Assembly: GCA_021203905.1 (NCBI GenBank) | Contig: JAJQAG010000004.1 | Span: 1-64,000 of the forward strand | Length of the DNA: 64,000 nucleotides | DNA from: Coprobacillus sp. | GTDB lineage: Bacteria; Bacillota_I; Bacilli_A; RFN20; CAG-826 | Direction: 5' to 3' | Shown: positions 1-6,714 of the stretch, piece after piece | Layout of the letters: every line of letters starts with the position of its first letter | How positions within the stretch are numbered: the stretch's first letter is position 1 | The notes under the pieces: generated by a model | What the model saw: only the letters and a program-made list of their open reading frames with translations | Database searches by the model: none | Told to the model about the DNA's origin: nothing | Translations under genes and position numbers: made by a program

Positions 1-87
1 CCCCCCCTTTTTTTTTTAATCCACCGGCGACCACCGCCATCTACACTACCCTCTTCGTCGGCCGCGTCACATGTGTATAACACCCCG
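1..87. other. Illumina Nextera adapter read-through (assembly artefact, not genomic)
   Basis: Positions 18-46 match the 29-base Illumina P5 oligo with 6 mismatches. Positions 47-54 (TACCCTCT) differ by one base from i5 index S503 (TATCCTCT), and 55-87 match the 33-base Nextera read-1/mosaic-end oligo with 6 mismatches. Nearly every mismatch is a change to C. Read on the other strand, the order is insert, mosaic end, index, P5, then A10 and G7, with errors towards G. That is what two-colour Illumina chemistry gives when a read runs past the end of a short fragment. Adapter sequences are recalled from memory. Genomic sequence probably begins at about 88. Confidence 0.93.
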
Positions 88-140
88 GTATATAAGTCTA
101 ACCAAAAAAAAAAAAAAACAAGGGTCAAGGCAAGTTATGA

Positions 141-146
141 TATAAT
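141..146 (+). promoter_or_regulatory. -10 box of the tRNA-Ser gene
   Basis: A perfect TATAAT ends 14 nt before the mature tRNA 5' end, placing the transcription start a few bases upstream of the tRNA. No clear -35 box is seen; the upstream sequence is a long A run close to the artefactual contig end. Confidence 0.6.
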
Positions 147-160
147 CATACTTACATAGT

Positions 161-251
161 AGAGGAATACCCAAGTGGCTGAAGGGGGCGGTTTCGAAAA
201 CCGCTAGGAGGCGAAAGTCTCGCAGGGGTTCAAATCCCCTTTCCTCTGCCA
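161..251 (+). tRNA. tRNA-Ser (anticodon CGA)
   Basis: The acceptor stem pairs 161-167 (AGAGGAA) with 241-247 (TTCCTCT), followed by discriminator G and an encoded CCA (249-251). The anticodon stem 188-192/200-204 closes a 7-base loop whose positions 195-197 read CGA, decoding the serine codon UCG. The long variable arm (about 205-223) is typical of class II tRNAs, and the T arm has the usual GGTTCAAATCC. It stands alone, with its own promoter and a terminator just downstream. Confidence 0.95.
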
Positions 252-263
252 ATCTAAAAGAAA

Positions 264-294
264 ACCCCTAGATAACTAGGGGTCTTTTTCTTTT
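264..294. terminator. Bidirectional intrinsic terminator between tRNA-Ser and trxA
   Basis: A perfect 8-bp stem (ACCCCTAG at 264-271, CTAGGGGT at 276-283) with loop ATAA is followed by a T-rich tract on the plus strand and preceded by an A-rich tract. It can therefore end both the tRNA transcript and the convergent thioredoxin transcript. Confidence 0.88.
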
Positions 295-304
295 GTGGGA
301 GTGA

Positions 305-622
305 CTATGCTCCTATAAACTCTAAGACTTTATTCTTAGGGATATAACCTAAACTTGTTCTCACAATCTCTCCATCCTTAAAGAGGATGAGATTAGGAAT
401 ACTTCTTATTCCATATCTCTCATTAAGGACAGAATTACCATCTAGGTCGACATCCACTTTAATAATCGTGGCCTCACTCTCTCCCTTCTCATCAATCTCC
501 TCTAATACTGGAGAGAGCATCTGACAAGGACCACACCAGGTGGCAAAAAAGTCCACTAATACAAGATGATGAGTGCTAATAATCTCATCGAATTGACTAA
601 CATTTTCAACGTGTTCAATCAT
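305..622 (-). CDS. trxA: Thioredoxin
   Basis: A 105-residue protein of the usual thioredoxin length. It has the redox motif WCGPC at 29-33 and the cis-proline at residue 76 (SIPN) that contacts substrate. It is cytosolic, with no signal peptide, and should keep protein thiols reduced using thioredoxin reductase, which is not in this window. The start is supported by an AAAGGAGGT site 7 nt upstream. It is the last of three minus-strand genes (CPBP protease, TraX-like protein, trxA), with only 14 nt after the TraX-like stop, so co-transcription is likely. It ends at the shared terminator with tRNA-Ser. Confidence 0.95.
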   Translation of the reverse strand: MIEHVENVSQFDEIISTHHLVLVDFFATWCGPCQMLSPVLEEIDEKGESEATIIKVDVDLDGNSVLNERYGIRSIPNLILFKDGEIVRTSLGYIPKNKVLEFIGA

Positions 623-636
623 ACGATTACCTCCTT

Positions 637-1593
637 TTAAACAAGTAATATAAAGAATGCATATAAGATGACCAGATGCAGCGGATAATAAGCATAGAAA
701 CCATAATTTAACCCCTTATTATCATATCCTCTCTTTCCTGAGTAGAAGAGGATAAGCACACTAGCGAGTAAAGCCCAGTTTTGGAAAGAGGAATTAAGGT
801 AGTCACCCGCACCGACACCCCAACCAACAATCCACTGTAAGAGGGTGGCGACAATAAAGATACACGCCGCAGAGATATTAACCACTGCGCGGTAATCACT
901 GCTTCTTCGTGTCTCTTCAATAGGAACCTCTCTAATATCATCGACATCCACCCACTCTCCTTCATTATTGAGTTTTGTGGTCACGCTCTCTTCCATAATA
1001 GGATTATTCTTGTAGTAGAAGTCCGCAATCCGATAAGCGAGGTAGAAGCCCACCATAATAAGGAGAGAATAGAAGCCATATTGGGTTCTAATAAAATAAG
1101 GCATCCATAAGATGGTAAGACCAAGAGTACCTGCACTAGAGTATTCAATTGTGGACACGACAAAGGATAAGATCGCGTAAGCAATTGGTAAGATCACTAA
1201 CCATCTCAGCTTCTTATTCTTTAGTCGAATTAGATAGACAAATAACACTCCTAAGATAAGATCGATAAAGATATTACCCATGGCAAAGGGAGTGCCTATG
1301 ACATACTCACAGATTAATTGACCCGCTAAAACAACAGCGCCTACAATCCCTAGTTTAGCGATATATAGCCCCGTGTTATGAGTGTGTAATGCCCCCTCGA
1401 CAACGAGGAAGCAGAATAGAGGCATGGCAAATCTTCCAATTAGTCTAAAGATATATATTAAAGTGGAGAGACTCCCTCCCCCGACATCAAAGATATCTAA
1501 ACAATATCCAATATGATCAATCGTCATACAGATGACGGCGATGACCTTAAGGACGAATCCACTTAATCGACAGTTGTTCTTTAACCAATCCAT
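637..1593 (-). CDS. TraX-family integral membrane protein
   Basis: A 318-residue polytopic protein with about nine hydrophobic segments. The N-terminal half has the TraX (PF05857) pattern: LKVIAVICMTIDHIGY, then GRFAMPLFCFLVVEG and a hydrophilic HTHNTG. The C-terminus has YYPLHLVILY, where the family usually has FYPLH. Residues about 205-240 form a charged loop between membrane segments. F-plasmid TraX acetylates pilin; chromosomal relatives in Firmicutes have no established role, though a membrane acyltransferase is a reasonable guess. It lies upstream of trxA in the same orientation, with a possible own promoter at 1606-1611. Confidence 0.85.
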   Translation of the reverse strand: MDWLKNNCRLSGFVLKVIAVICMTIDHIGYCLDIFDVGGGSLSTLIYIFRLIGRFAMPLFCFLVVEGALHTHNTGLYIAKLGIVGAVVLAGQLICEYVIGTPFAMGNIFIDLILGVLFVYLIRLKNKKLRWLVILPIAYAILSFVVSTIEYSSAGTLGLTILWMPYFIRTQYGFYSLLIMVGFYLAYRIADFYYKNNPIMEESVTTKLNNEGEWVDVDDIREVPIEETRRSSDYRAVVNISAACIFIVATLLQWIVGWGVGAGDYLNSSFQNWALLASVLILFYSGKRGYDNKGLNYGFYAYYPLHLVILYAFFILLV

Positions 1594-1605
1594 AATATTA
1601 CTAAT

Positions 1606-1611
1606 ATTATA
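1606..1611 (-). promoter_or_regulatory. -10 box upstream of the TraX-like gene
   Basis: ATTATA on the plus strand is TATAAT on the minus strand, ending 12 nt before the ATG. There is no Shine-Dalgarno sequence in between, so a very short leader is expected if this box is used. Confidence 0.45.
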
Positions 1612-1624
1612 TTTTACGCATCCA

Positions 1625-2434
1625 TTACACTAAGATAAAGATAATAGAGAAGAGATTATTAAGAGCGTGGGCGACAAAAGTAGAGGCGAAGCCATACTTC
1701 TCATAAATATAAGAGAACACTAAACCCGCGAATATATAGCTTGGTAAATTAATCAGTTCATTAATAATAGAGTCAGAGTTACCACTCCAGAGAGTGGTGA
1801 AGTCGAAGTGGATAAGAGCAAACACCACCGCCACAATAAGATACGCCACCCAGCGATTAATCCTTCGACATAAGGAGAAGAGTCCCACTCGATATGTCAT
1901 CTCTTCCACTAAAGGACCAACCAGTCCAAAGATAACGATAGAGAAGAAGGGATATAACTCTACGAGTGAGTTCACTGTGGTCTGATTCGTGTTCCCATCT
2001 GTCTCATAACCAAGGTTAATGAGAAGAGAATAGATAAGAGAGAAGGCAATTAAGATGATTGCGGCGATAAGGGCACTCACATAAGCTCTCCAGTTAGTAA
2101 AGCTTTTTAAGTATTCTCTAAAGTATTTATAAGAGACGATAATGAGAAGAACAAGAGTGATAACATAGGCGAGGGAATTAGCAAGCATCATGATCCCCTC
2201 ATCGGTCATGTTATTGCCTGAGCAAGCGGCCATGACAATTGAGGCAATCACATCAAGCGCTAAAAGACCCACTAAAAAGAGAACAAGTTCTCTTGGCCAA
2301 GAGGCCCACACCATATTGTTAAACTTCTCGTATCGAGTATTATCTGGATCTTTAGTGTGGCAGTTAGGACACACTCTTTCCATCTCATCGTATTCTTGAT
2401 GACAATGCTGACATTCTTTCTTTCCAAATAGCAT
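1625..2434 (-). CDS. CPBP-family membrane metalloprotease with N-terminal zinc ribbon
   Basis: A 269-residue protein. Cysteines 8, 11, 22 and 25 form a small zinc-ribbon-like head. Seven or so membrane segments follow, with the three CPBP (CAAX/Abi, PF02517) active-site motifs: EExxxR at 177-182 (EEMTYR), FxxxH at 205-209 and HxxxN at 256-260. The family is a glutamic-type intramembrane protease related to Rce1; bacterial members include bacteriocin immunity proteins, and the substrate here is unknown. No Shine-Dalgarno sequence precedes the ATG; a TATTAT box ends 7 nt upstream, suggesting a leaderless mRNA. It probably heads a unit with the TraX-like gene and trxA. Confidence 0.9.
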   Translation of the reverse strand: MLFGKKECQHCHQEYDEMERVCPNCHTKDPDNTRYEKFNNMVWASWPRELVLFLVGLLALDVIASIVMAACSGNNMTDEGIMMLANSLAYVITLVLLIIVSYKYFREYLKSFTNWRAYVSALIAAIILIAFSLIYSLLINLGYETDGNTNQTTVNSLVELYPFFSIVIFGLVGPLVEEMTYRVGLFSLCRRINRWVAYLIVAVVFALIHFDFTTLWSGNSDSIINELINLPSYIFAGLVFSYIYEKYGFASTFVAHALNNLFSIIFILV

Positions 2435-2441
2435 AATTAAG

Positions 2442-2447
2442 ATAATA
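2442..2447 (-). promoter_or_regulatory. -10 box of the CPBP gene (leaderless arrangement)
   Basis: TATTAT on the minus strand ends exactly 7 nt before the ATG at 2434, so transcription should start at or within a base or two of the start codon. There is no ribosome-binding site. Confidence 0.55.
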
Positions 2448-2464
2448 CACTATTTAAGAAGAAA

Positions 2465-2545
2465 AGTGTTATCCCTGTATATAGGGAGAACACTCCCCTA
2501 TCTTAATAGAGGGAGAAAAACTCCCTCACTCTTTATTAAGAGTTA
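2465..2545. repeat. Chain of alternating inverted repeats in a divergent promoter region
   Basis: AGTGTT (2465-2470) pairs with AACACT (2489-2494). Then GGGAG (2484-2488), CTCCC (2493-2497), GGGAG (2511-2515) and CTCCC (2521-2525) alternate, so each can pair with either neighbour. A CTCTT/AAGAG hairpin follows at 2530-2543. The region lies upstream of both flanking genes' -10 boxes, so it is more likely a DNA-level site than an mRNA leader. Function unknown. Confidence 0.5.
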
Positions 2546-2554
2546 GGGATTAGG

Positions 2555-2560
2555 TATAAT
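2555..2560 (+). promoter_or_regulatory. -10 box of the IMPACT-family gene
   Basis: A perfect TATAAT ends 14 nt before the ATG at 2575. The intervening bases are A/T-rich without a Shine-Dalgarno sequence, so the mRNA leader should be only about 7 nt. Confidence 0.55.
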
Positions 2561-2574
2561 AAATAAGACTTTTT

Positions 2575-2952
2575 ATGAAGACGATAGATAAAGAGTATAC
2601 CAATAGTAGTGAAGTTCTCTCTTCTAGGTTCATCACCCTCATCTTCCCCTTAGTTGATCCTTCTCTCTTTAAAGAGAAGCTTGATGGAATCAAGAAGGAG
2701 TATAAAAGAGCCACTCACTATGTCTACGCTTATCGCAGTCACTCTCTTTCTAAGAGCAGTGATGATAAAGAGCCTAGTGGCACTGCGGGTCACCCCATCT
2801 TAGATCTTCTCTATAAGAGAGATATTGATGATGTCGGAGTGGTCGTGGTCCGCTACTACGGAGGAAGAAAACTCGGAAGTGGAAGACTCCTTCGTACCTA
2901 TGTCAATTGTGTGAATGAATTATTAAATCAATGTGAATTTGTGGAGATGTAG
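2575..2952 (+). CDS. IMPACT/YigZ-family protein (UPF0029), short form
   Basis: A 125-residue protein holding the family core: DDKEPSGTAGHPI near residues 62-74, then VVVVRYYGGRKLGSGRLLRTY at about 85-105, slightly divergent from the usual RYFGGxKLGxGGLxRAY. Relatives such as YvyE/YigZ run to about 200 residues with a C-terminal DUF1949 ferredoxin-like domain, which is missing here. The eukaryotic homologue IMPACT regulates GCN2; the bacterial role is not settled but is linked to ribosomes. It begins a plus-strand run; its stop precedes the mrp start by one base. Confidence 0.88.
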   Translation: MKTIDKEYTNSSEVLSSRFITLIFPLVDPSLFKEKLDGIKKEYKRATHYVYAYRSHSLSKSSDDKEPSGTAGHPILDLLYKRDIDDVGVVVVRYYGGRKLGSGRLLRTYVNCVNELLNQCEFVEM

Positions 2953-2953
2953 T

Positions 2954-3757
2954 ATGCCAGATTGTGATTATAATTGTGAAGCGTGTAATATCGAGAATTG
3001 TGACTCAAGGATAAGTAAAGCCAAACTTAATAGTGATTCTTCTATTAAGCATGTCGTCGCCGTTCTCTCTGGTAAGGGAGGAGTGGGTAAGTCCTATGTC
3101 ACCTCTTTAATCGCTGTGGGCCTCGCTCGTCGTGGCTACAGTGTGGGTATTATGGATGCGGATATCACGGGACCCTCTATTCCTAAGTCCTTTGGACTTA
3201 GTGGGATGCTCTATAGTGATGGGAGTCACCTTTTACCCGCGGAAACAACCTTAGGCATTAAAGTGGTGTCATCTAATCTCTTACTCCAAAACGTGGAGGA
3301 TCCCATTATCTGGAGGGGACCGATGCTCTCTAGTCTTGTGAGACAATTCTATGAAGATGTCTATTGGGGAGATCTTGATTATCTCCTTATTGATATGCCC
3401 CCAGGAACGGGGGATATCACCCTCACAGTGTTTCAACTCTTACCTATTGACTCTCTTTATATTGTGACCTCTCCTCAAGACTTAGTAACCTTGATAGTCA
3501 ATAAAGCGATTAACATGTCTAATCAGATGAATGTTCCCATTAAGGGGATCATTGAAAATATGAGTTATATTTCTTGTCCCCACTGTGGAGAGAGGATTAA
3601 TCTTTATGGAGAGAGTGATAACACCTCTCTCAAAGAGAAGGTTCTCACTCATATCCCCTTAAAGAGTGAAAACGCTAAAAAAGTGGATAGCGGACTTGTG
3701 GAACAAGTCGTGGAACATGAAATTGATGGGGTTATTGATGACCTTGTGAAAGAGTAA
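2954..3757 (+). CDS. mrp: Mrp/NBP35-family iron-sulfur carrier ATPase
   Basis: A 267-residue P-loop ATPase with the deviant Walker A GKGGVGKS near residue 38, then MDADITGPS and LLIDMPPGTGD (Walker B) as in Mrp/ApbC. A C-terminal CPHCG pair can bind a bridging Fe-S cluster, and the N-terminus has a second cysteine cluster (CDYNCEACNIENCDS). The family loads Fe-S clusters onto apoproteins. An in-frame upstream ATG at 2933 lies inside the previous gene; 2954 is preferred because the protein then begins MPDCDYNC and the start sits one base after the upstream stop, with GGAG nearby. Confidence 0.92.
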   Translation: MPDCDYNCEACNIENCDSRISKAKLNSDSSIKHVVAVLSGKGGVGKSYVTSLIAVGLARRGYSVGIMDADITGPSIPKSFGLSGMLYSDGSHLLPAETTLGIKVVSSNLLLQNVEDPIIWRGPMLSSLVRQFYEDVYWGDLDYLLIDMPPGTGDITLTVFQLLPIDSLYIVTSPQDLVTLIVNKAINMSNQMNVPIKGIIENMSYISCPHCGERINLYGESDNTSLKEKVLTHIPLKSENAKKVDSGLVEQVVEHEIDGVIDDLVKE

Positions 3758-3771
3758 AGGAGGAAATATCT

Positions 3772-5043
3772 ATGACCGAATTACAAAGAAGAAGAGAAAA
3801 ACTCTTCAACCTTATGAAAGAAGGAAGTGTCGCGCTTTTATACTGCGGACACGTCAAAGTGAGTAGTGAAGATGAAGACCTACCCCTTTATCCTAACTCG
3901 AACTTCTATTATTTGACGGAGATTAGTCAAGAAGACTCAGTCTTACTTCTCATTAAGGGAGCGGGCACTCAAGCGACATATCTCTTCGTCCAACCTAATG
4001 ATCCTAATAAAGTGAAGTGGACAGGAAAGAGATTAACCATCTCAGAAGCTAAGAAGATATCTTCTATTGATAATGTCTTAACTCTTAATAACTTTGAAGC
4101 CATCTTAAATCTCGCTTTAGTGAAAGATGGGAATGAGTATGGAGAGATTAACACTCTCTACATGGATCTCTCTAATGAACTCAAAGTCTATGAGAGAGAA
4201 GGAAGAGAACCCGTCTTTACGAAAGAAGTGGGAAAATCTCTTGTCAATAAATTCCCACACTTAGAGCTAGTTAATATCTATGATATGATTGTCTCCCTCA
4301 GGATGATTAAGAGTGACTATGAAGTCTCTCTTATTAAAGCGGCGATAGAAAAGACTAACTTAGGAATCCTTCATTGTCTCGCCCTAGCCAAACCTGAGAT
4401 GTGGGAGTGGCATGTCGCAGATGAATTTGAGTTCTTTGGCAGAAGTATGGATAGAACACAACTATCTTTCCCCTCAATCGTCGCGAGTGGAGAGAATGCC
4501 ACCATCTTACATTATCCCCAACAAAACGACACCTTAAAGGAGAACGCTTTACTTCAATTTGATGTGGGCTATAGAGAGAAGAATTATTGTGCGGATATCT
4601 CAAGAGCATACCCCTTAAGTGGCACCTTCTCAGATACCCAAAAGAAGATCTATGAAGCCGTTCTTAATTGTAATAAAGCGGTCATTGAATACATCCATCC
4701 AGGACTTACCTTAAGAGAACTTAATGACTACACAATTACCTTCTTAACCAATGAATGCTTACGCTTTAAACTCATCTCTGATCCCGATGAGATTAAGAAT
4801 TATTACTACCACAGTGTCAGTCATCACTTAGGGATTGATACCCATGATGCGAGCTTTAGAGATAAACCTCTTGAAGCTGGAAACGTCATCACCGTAGAAC
4901 CTGGTCTCTACTTTAAAGAGCTTGCCTGTGGAGTGAGAATTGAAGATGATGTCTTAATCACTAAAGTAGGTTGTGAAGTTCTCTCCCCCACAGTGAAGAA
5001 AGAAATCAAAGATATTGAGAGACTAATGTCTTCGAAAAAATAA
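3772..5043 (+). CDS. pepP: M24B aminopeptidase P (Xaa-Pro aminopeptidase)
   Basis: A 423-residue cytosolic metallopeptidase that removes the N-terminal residue ahead of proline. The N-terminal third is the AMP_N domain. The C-terminal pita-bread domain shows all five dimetal ligands: D264 (FDVG), D275 (CADISR), H352 (HHLG), E376 (VEPG) and E391 (RIED). A strong AAAGGAGG site precedes the ATG, 14 nt after mrp. The next gene, glpK, starts 5 nt after its stop, so the block IMPACT-mrp-pepP-glpK is probably one transcript ending at the terminator near 6580. Confidence 0.94.
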   Translation: MTELQRRREKLFNLMKEGSVALLYCGHVKVSSEDEDLPLYPNSNFYYLTEISQEDSVLLLIKGAGTQATYLFVQPNDPNKVKWTGKRLTISEAKKISSIDNVLTLNNFEAILNLALVKDGNEYGEINTLYMDLSNELKVYEREGREPVFTKEVGKSLVNKFPHLELVNIYDMIVSLRMIKSDYEVSLIKAAIEKTNLGILHCLALAKPEMWEWHVADEFEFFGRSMDRTQLSFPSIVASGENATILHYPQQNDTLKENALLQFDVGYREKNYCADISRAYPLSGTFSDTQKKIYEAVLNCNKAVIEYIHPGLTLRELNDYTITFLTNECLRFKLISDPDEIKNYYYHSVSHHLGIDTHDASFRDKPLEAGNVITVEPGLYFKELACGVRIEDDVLITKVGCEVLSPTVKKEIKDIERLMSSKK

Positions 5044-5048
5044 AAGTT

Positions 5049-6530
5049 ATGGAAAAATACATCCTTTCTCTTGATCAGGGAACCACCTCCACAAGAGCGA
5101 TCCTTTTTGATAAGAGAGGCCATGAGTGCTTTGATAGTTTTCGTGAGGTCAAATGCTCTTATCCAAAAAGTGGATGGGTGGAGGCTGATCCCCTTGACCT
5201 TTGGGTCAGTGTCATTGAAGTGATTAATGAAATTCTTATTAAGGCTAATATTAGCTTTGCTAATATAGACTCCATAGGAATCTCCAATCAGAGAGAGACC
5301 ACAGTGGTGTGGGAAAAAGAAAGTGGGATGCCAGTCTATCCTGCGATTGTCTGGCAATCGAGACAAAGTGGAGAGATCTGTGAACAATACATGGATAAGA
5401 AAGAATATATCCATGAAAAGACTGGATTACTTATTAACCCTTACTTTAGCGCGACGAAGATTCGTTTCATTCTCGATCACATCCCTAACGGTCAACAAAG
5501 AGCGGAATCTGGTTCTCTTATGGCGGGCACCATTGATACCTGGATTATTTATAAAATGACAAAAGGTAGGGTATTTAAAACCGATGTCAGTAATGCTTCT
5601 AGAACCATGTTATATAACATCAATGAGATGAAGTGGGATGATGATTTACTTAGGCTATTTAACATCCCTAAGTGTCTTTTAGCCCAGGTCTGTCCCTCTT
5701 CCTCTAATTATGGGATTGCCTCCTTCTTTAGTGATAGTGTTCCTATCTGTGGAGTGGCGGGTGATCAACAAAGCGCCCTATTCGGTCACACCTGTTTTAA
5801 CCCAGGAAGTATTAAGTGTACCTATGGAACAGGATGCTTTGCTCTCCTTAATACTGGAGATGCCCCCATCTACTCTAAACAGGGATTACTCACCACAATA
5901 GCGTGGCAAATCGGGGATAAAGTGACATACGCGCTAGAAGGGAGTGTCTTTATTGGAGGAGCGGTGGTTCAATGGCTCCGCGATGAGATGAAGATGATCC
6001 ACACAAGCGATGAGAGTGAAGTGGAAGCCAATCGTTGTGAGTCCTCTAATGGCATCTATGTGGTTCCCGCTTTCGTGGGACTAGGAACTCCCTATTGGGA
6101 TGATGAAGTCAGAGGAAGCGTCTTTGGTTTAACAAGAGATAGCAACCGCCACCAATTTGTGAGAGCATGTCTTGAAGCCATTGCTTATCAATGTAAAGAT
6201 GTCTTAGAAGTGATGAAGAAAGAGACATCCATGTCTCTTAAGTCTTTAAGAGTGGATGGAGGGGCCACCAAAAATAACTATCTCCTCCAATTCCAATCTG
6301 ATATCCTACCCGCAATCATTGAAAGACCGAGTTGTCGAGAGTTAACCGCTTTAGGAGTGTGCTATCTCTCTGGTCTATACACAGGCTTCTTTCCAAGCCT
6401 AGAAGAAATCTCCTCCATCCATGAAGTTGAAAAGGTCTTTAAACCAGAGATGACAAGAAAAGAAGTCGCTTCTCTCTACTCTGGTTGGAAACTTGCGGTT
6501 AAGGCTTCTCGAGTGTTTAAAAAACACTGA
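5049..6530 (+). CDS. glpK: Glycerol kinase
   Basis: A 493-residue FGGY kinase that phosphorylates glycerol to glycerol-3-phosphate. It starts with the nucleotide-binding LSLDQGTTSTR and has SNQRETTVVWEK, WQSRQ, the substrate-binding AGDQQSALFGH and GTPYWDDEVRG. Length is normal (about 500). No glpF or glpD/glpO lies beside it, so uptake and oxidation genes must be elsewhere if present. There is no convincing Shine-Dalgarno sequence; translation is probably coupled to pepP, whose stop is 5 nt upstream. It ends in TGA, which supports the standard bacterial code. Confidence 0.97.
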   Translation: MEKYILSLDQGTTSTRAILFDKRGHECFDSFREVKCSYPKSGWVEADPLDLWVSVIEVINEILIKANISFANIDSIGISNQRETTVVWEKESGMPVYPAIVWQSRQSGEICEQYMDKKEYIHEKTGLLINPYFSATKIRFILDHIPNGQQRAESGSLMAGTIDTWIIYKMTKGRVFKTDVSNASRTMLYNINEMKWDDDLLRLFNIPKCLLAQVCPSSSNYGIASFFSDSVPICGVAGDQQSALFGHTCFNPGSIKCTYGTGCFALLNTGDAPIYSKQGLLTTIAWQIGDKVTYALEGSVFIGGAVVQWLRDEMKMIHTSDESEVEANRCESSNGIYVVPAFVGLGTPYWDDEVRGSVFGLTRDSNRHQFVRACLEAIAYQCKDVLEVMKKETSMSLKSLRVDGGATKNNYLLQFQSDILPAIIERPSCRELTALGVCYLSGLYTGFFPSLEEISSIHEVEKVFKPEMTRKEVASLYSGWKLAVKASRVFKKH

Positions 6531-6550
6531 TTGAACCTCGATAAAGCCAA

Positions 6551-6598
6551 TAGCGAGAATGCCACCAAAAAGTGGCTTTTTATTTTGATTTCTCGCTA
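6551..6598 (+). terminator. Intrinsic terminator after glpK within a larger inverted repeat
   Basis: GCCAC (6561-6565) and GTGGC (6572-6576) form a hairpin followed by TTTTTATTTT. This sits inside a perfect 9-bp outer repeat, TAGCGAGAA (6551-6559) and TTCTCGCTA (6590-6598). The outer arms could form a second, competing structure. Confidence 0.8.
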
Positions 6599-6687
6599 AA
6601 TTGGGCATTATTATTTAGTTTTTGTCCCCTTTTTGATAACAAAAGGATTTTGACATTTAATTGCTTTTTATTTAATAAACTTGTGTT

Positions 6688-6693
6688 TATAAT
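6688..6693 (+). promoter_or_regulatory. -10 box of the ABC exporter operon
   Basis: TATAAT lies 21 nt before the ATG at 6715. No well-spaced -35 box is evident: TTGACA at 6650-6655 is too far (32 nt). AGGGG at 6704-6708 can serve as ribosome-binding site, so this gene has a normal short leader. Confidence 0.55.
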
Positions 6694-6714
6694 AAACACT
6701 ATTAGGGGTCTACG

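Noticed and set aside
11-120. Homopolymer C/T and A runs as a natural repeat or origin
   Set aside because: The first 87 bases are adapter; the A run at 104-118 alone is not evidence of an element.
67-252. Minus-strand open frame of 61 codons
   Set aside because: It covers tRNA-Ser and runs into the adapter artefact; not a gene.
708-1184. Two open frames inside the TraX-like gene
   Set aside because: Shadow frames of the minus-strand gene with no homology or start signals.
4908-5414. 168-codon antisense frame across pepP and glpK
   Set aside because: Both sense genes are well supported and overlap it fully.
5049-6530. TGA read as tryptophan (mycoplasma code)
   Set aside because: glpK, rlmN and atpB end naturally at TGA with normal lengths and neighbours starting at once.
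6650-6693. TTGACA (6650-6655) as -35 for the exporter operon
   Set aside because: Spacing to the TATAAT is 32 nt, far outside the usual 16-19.
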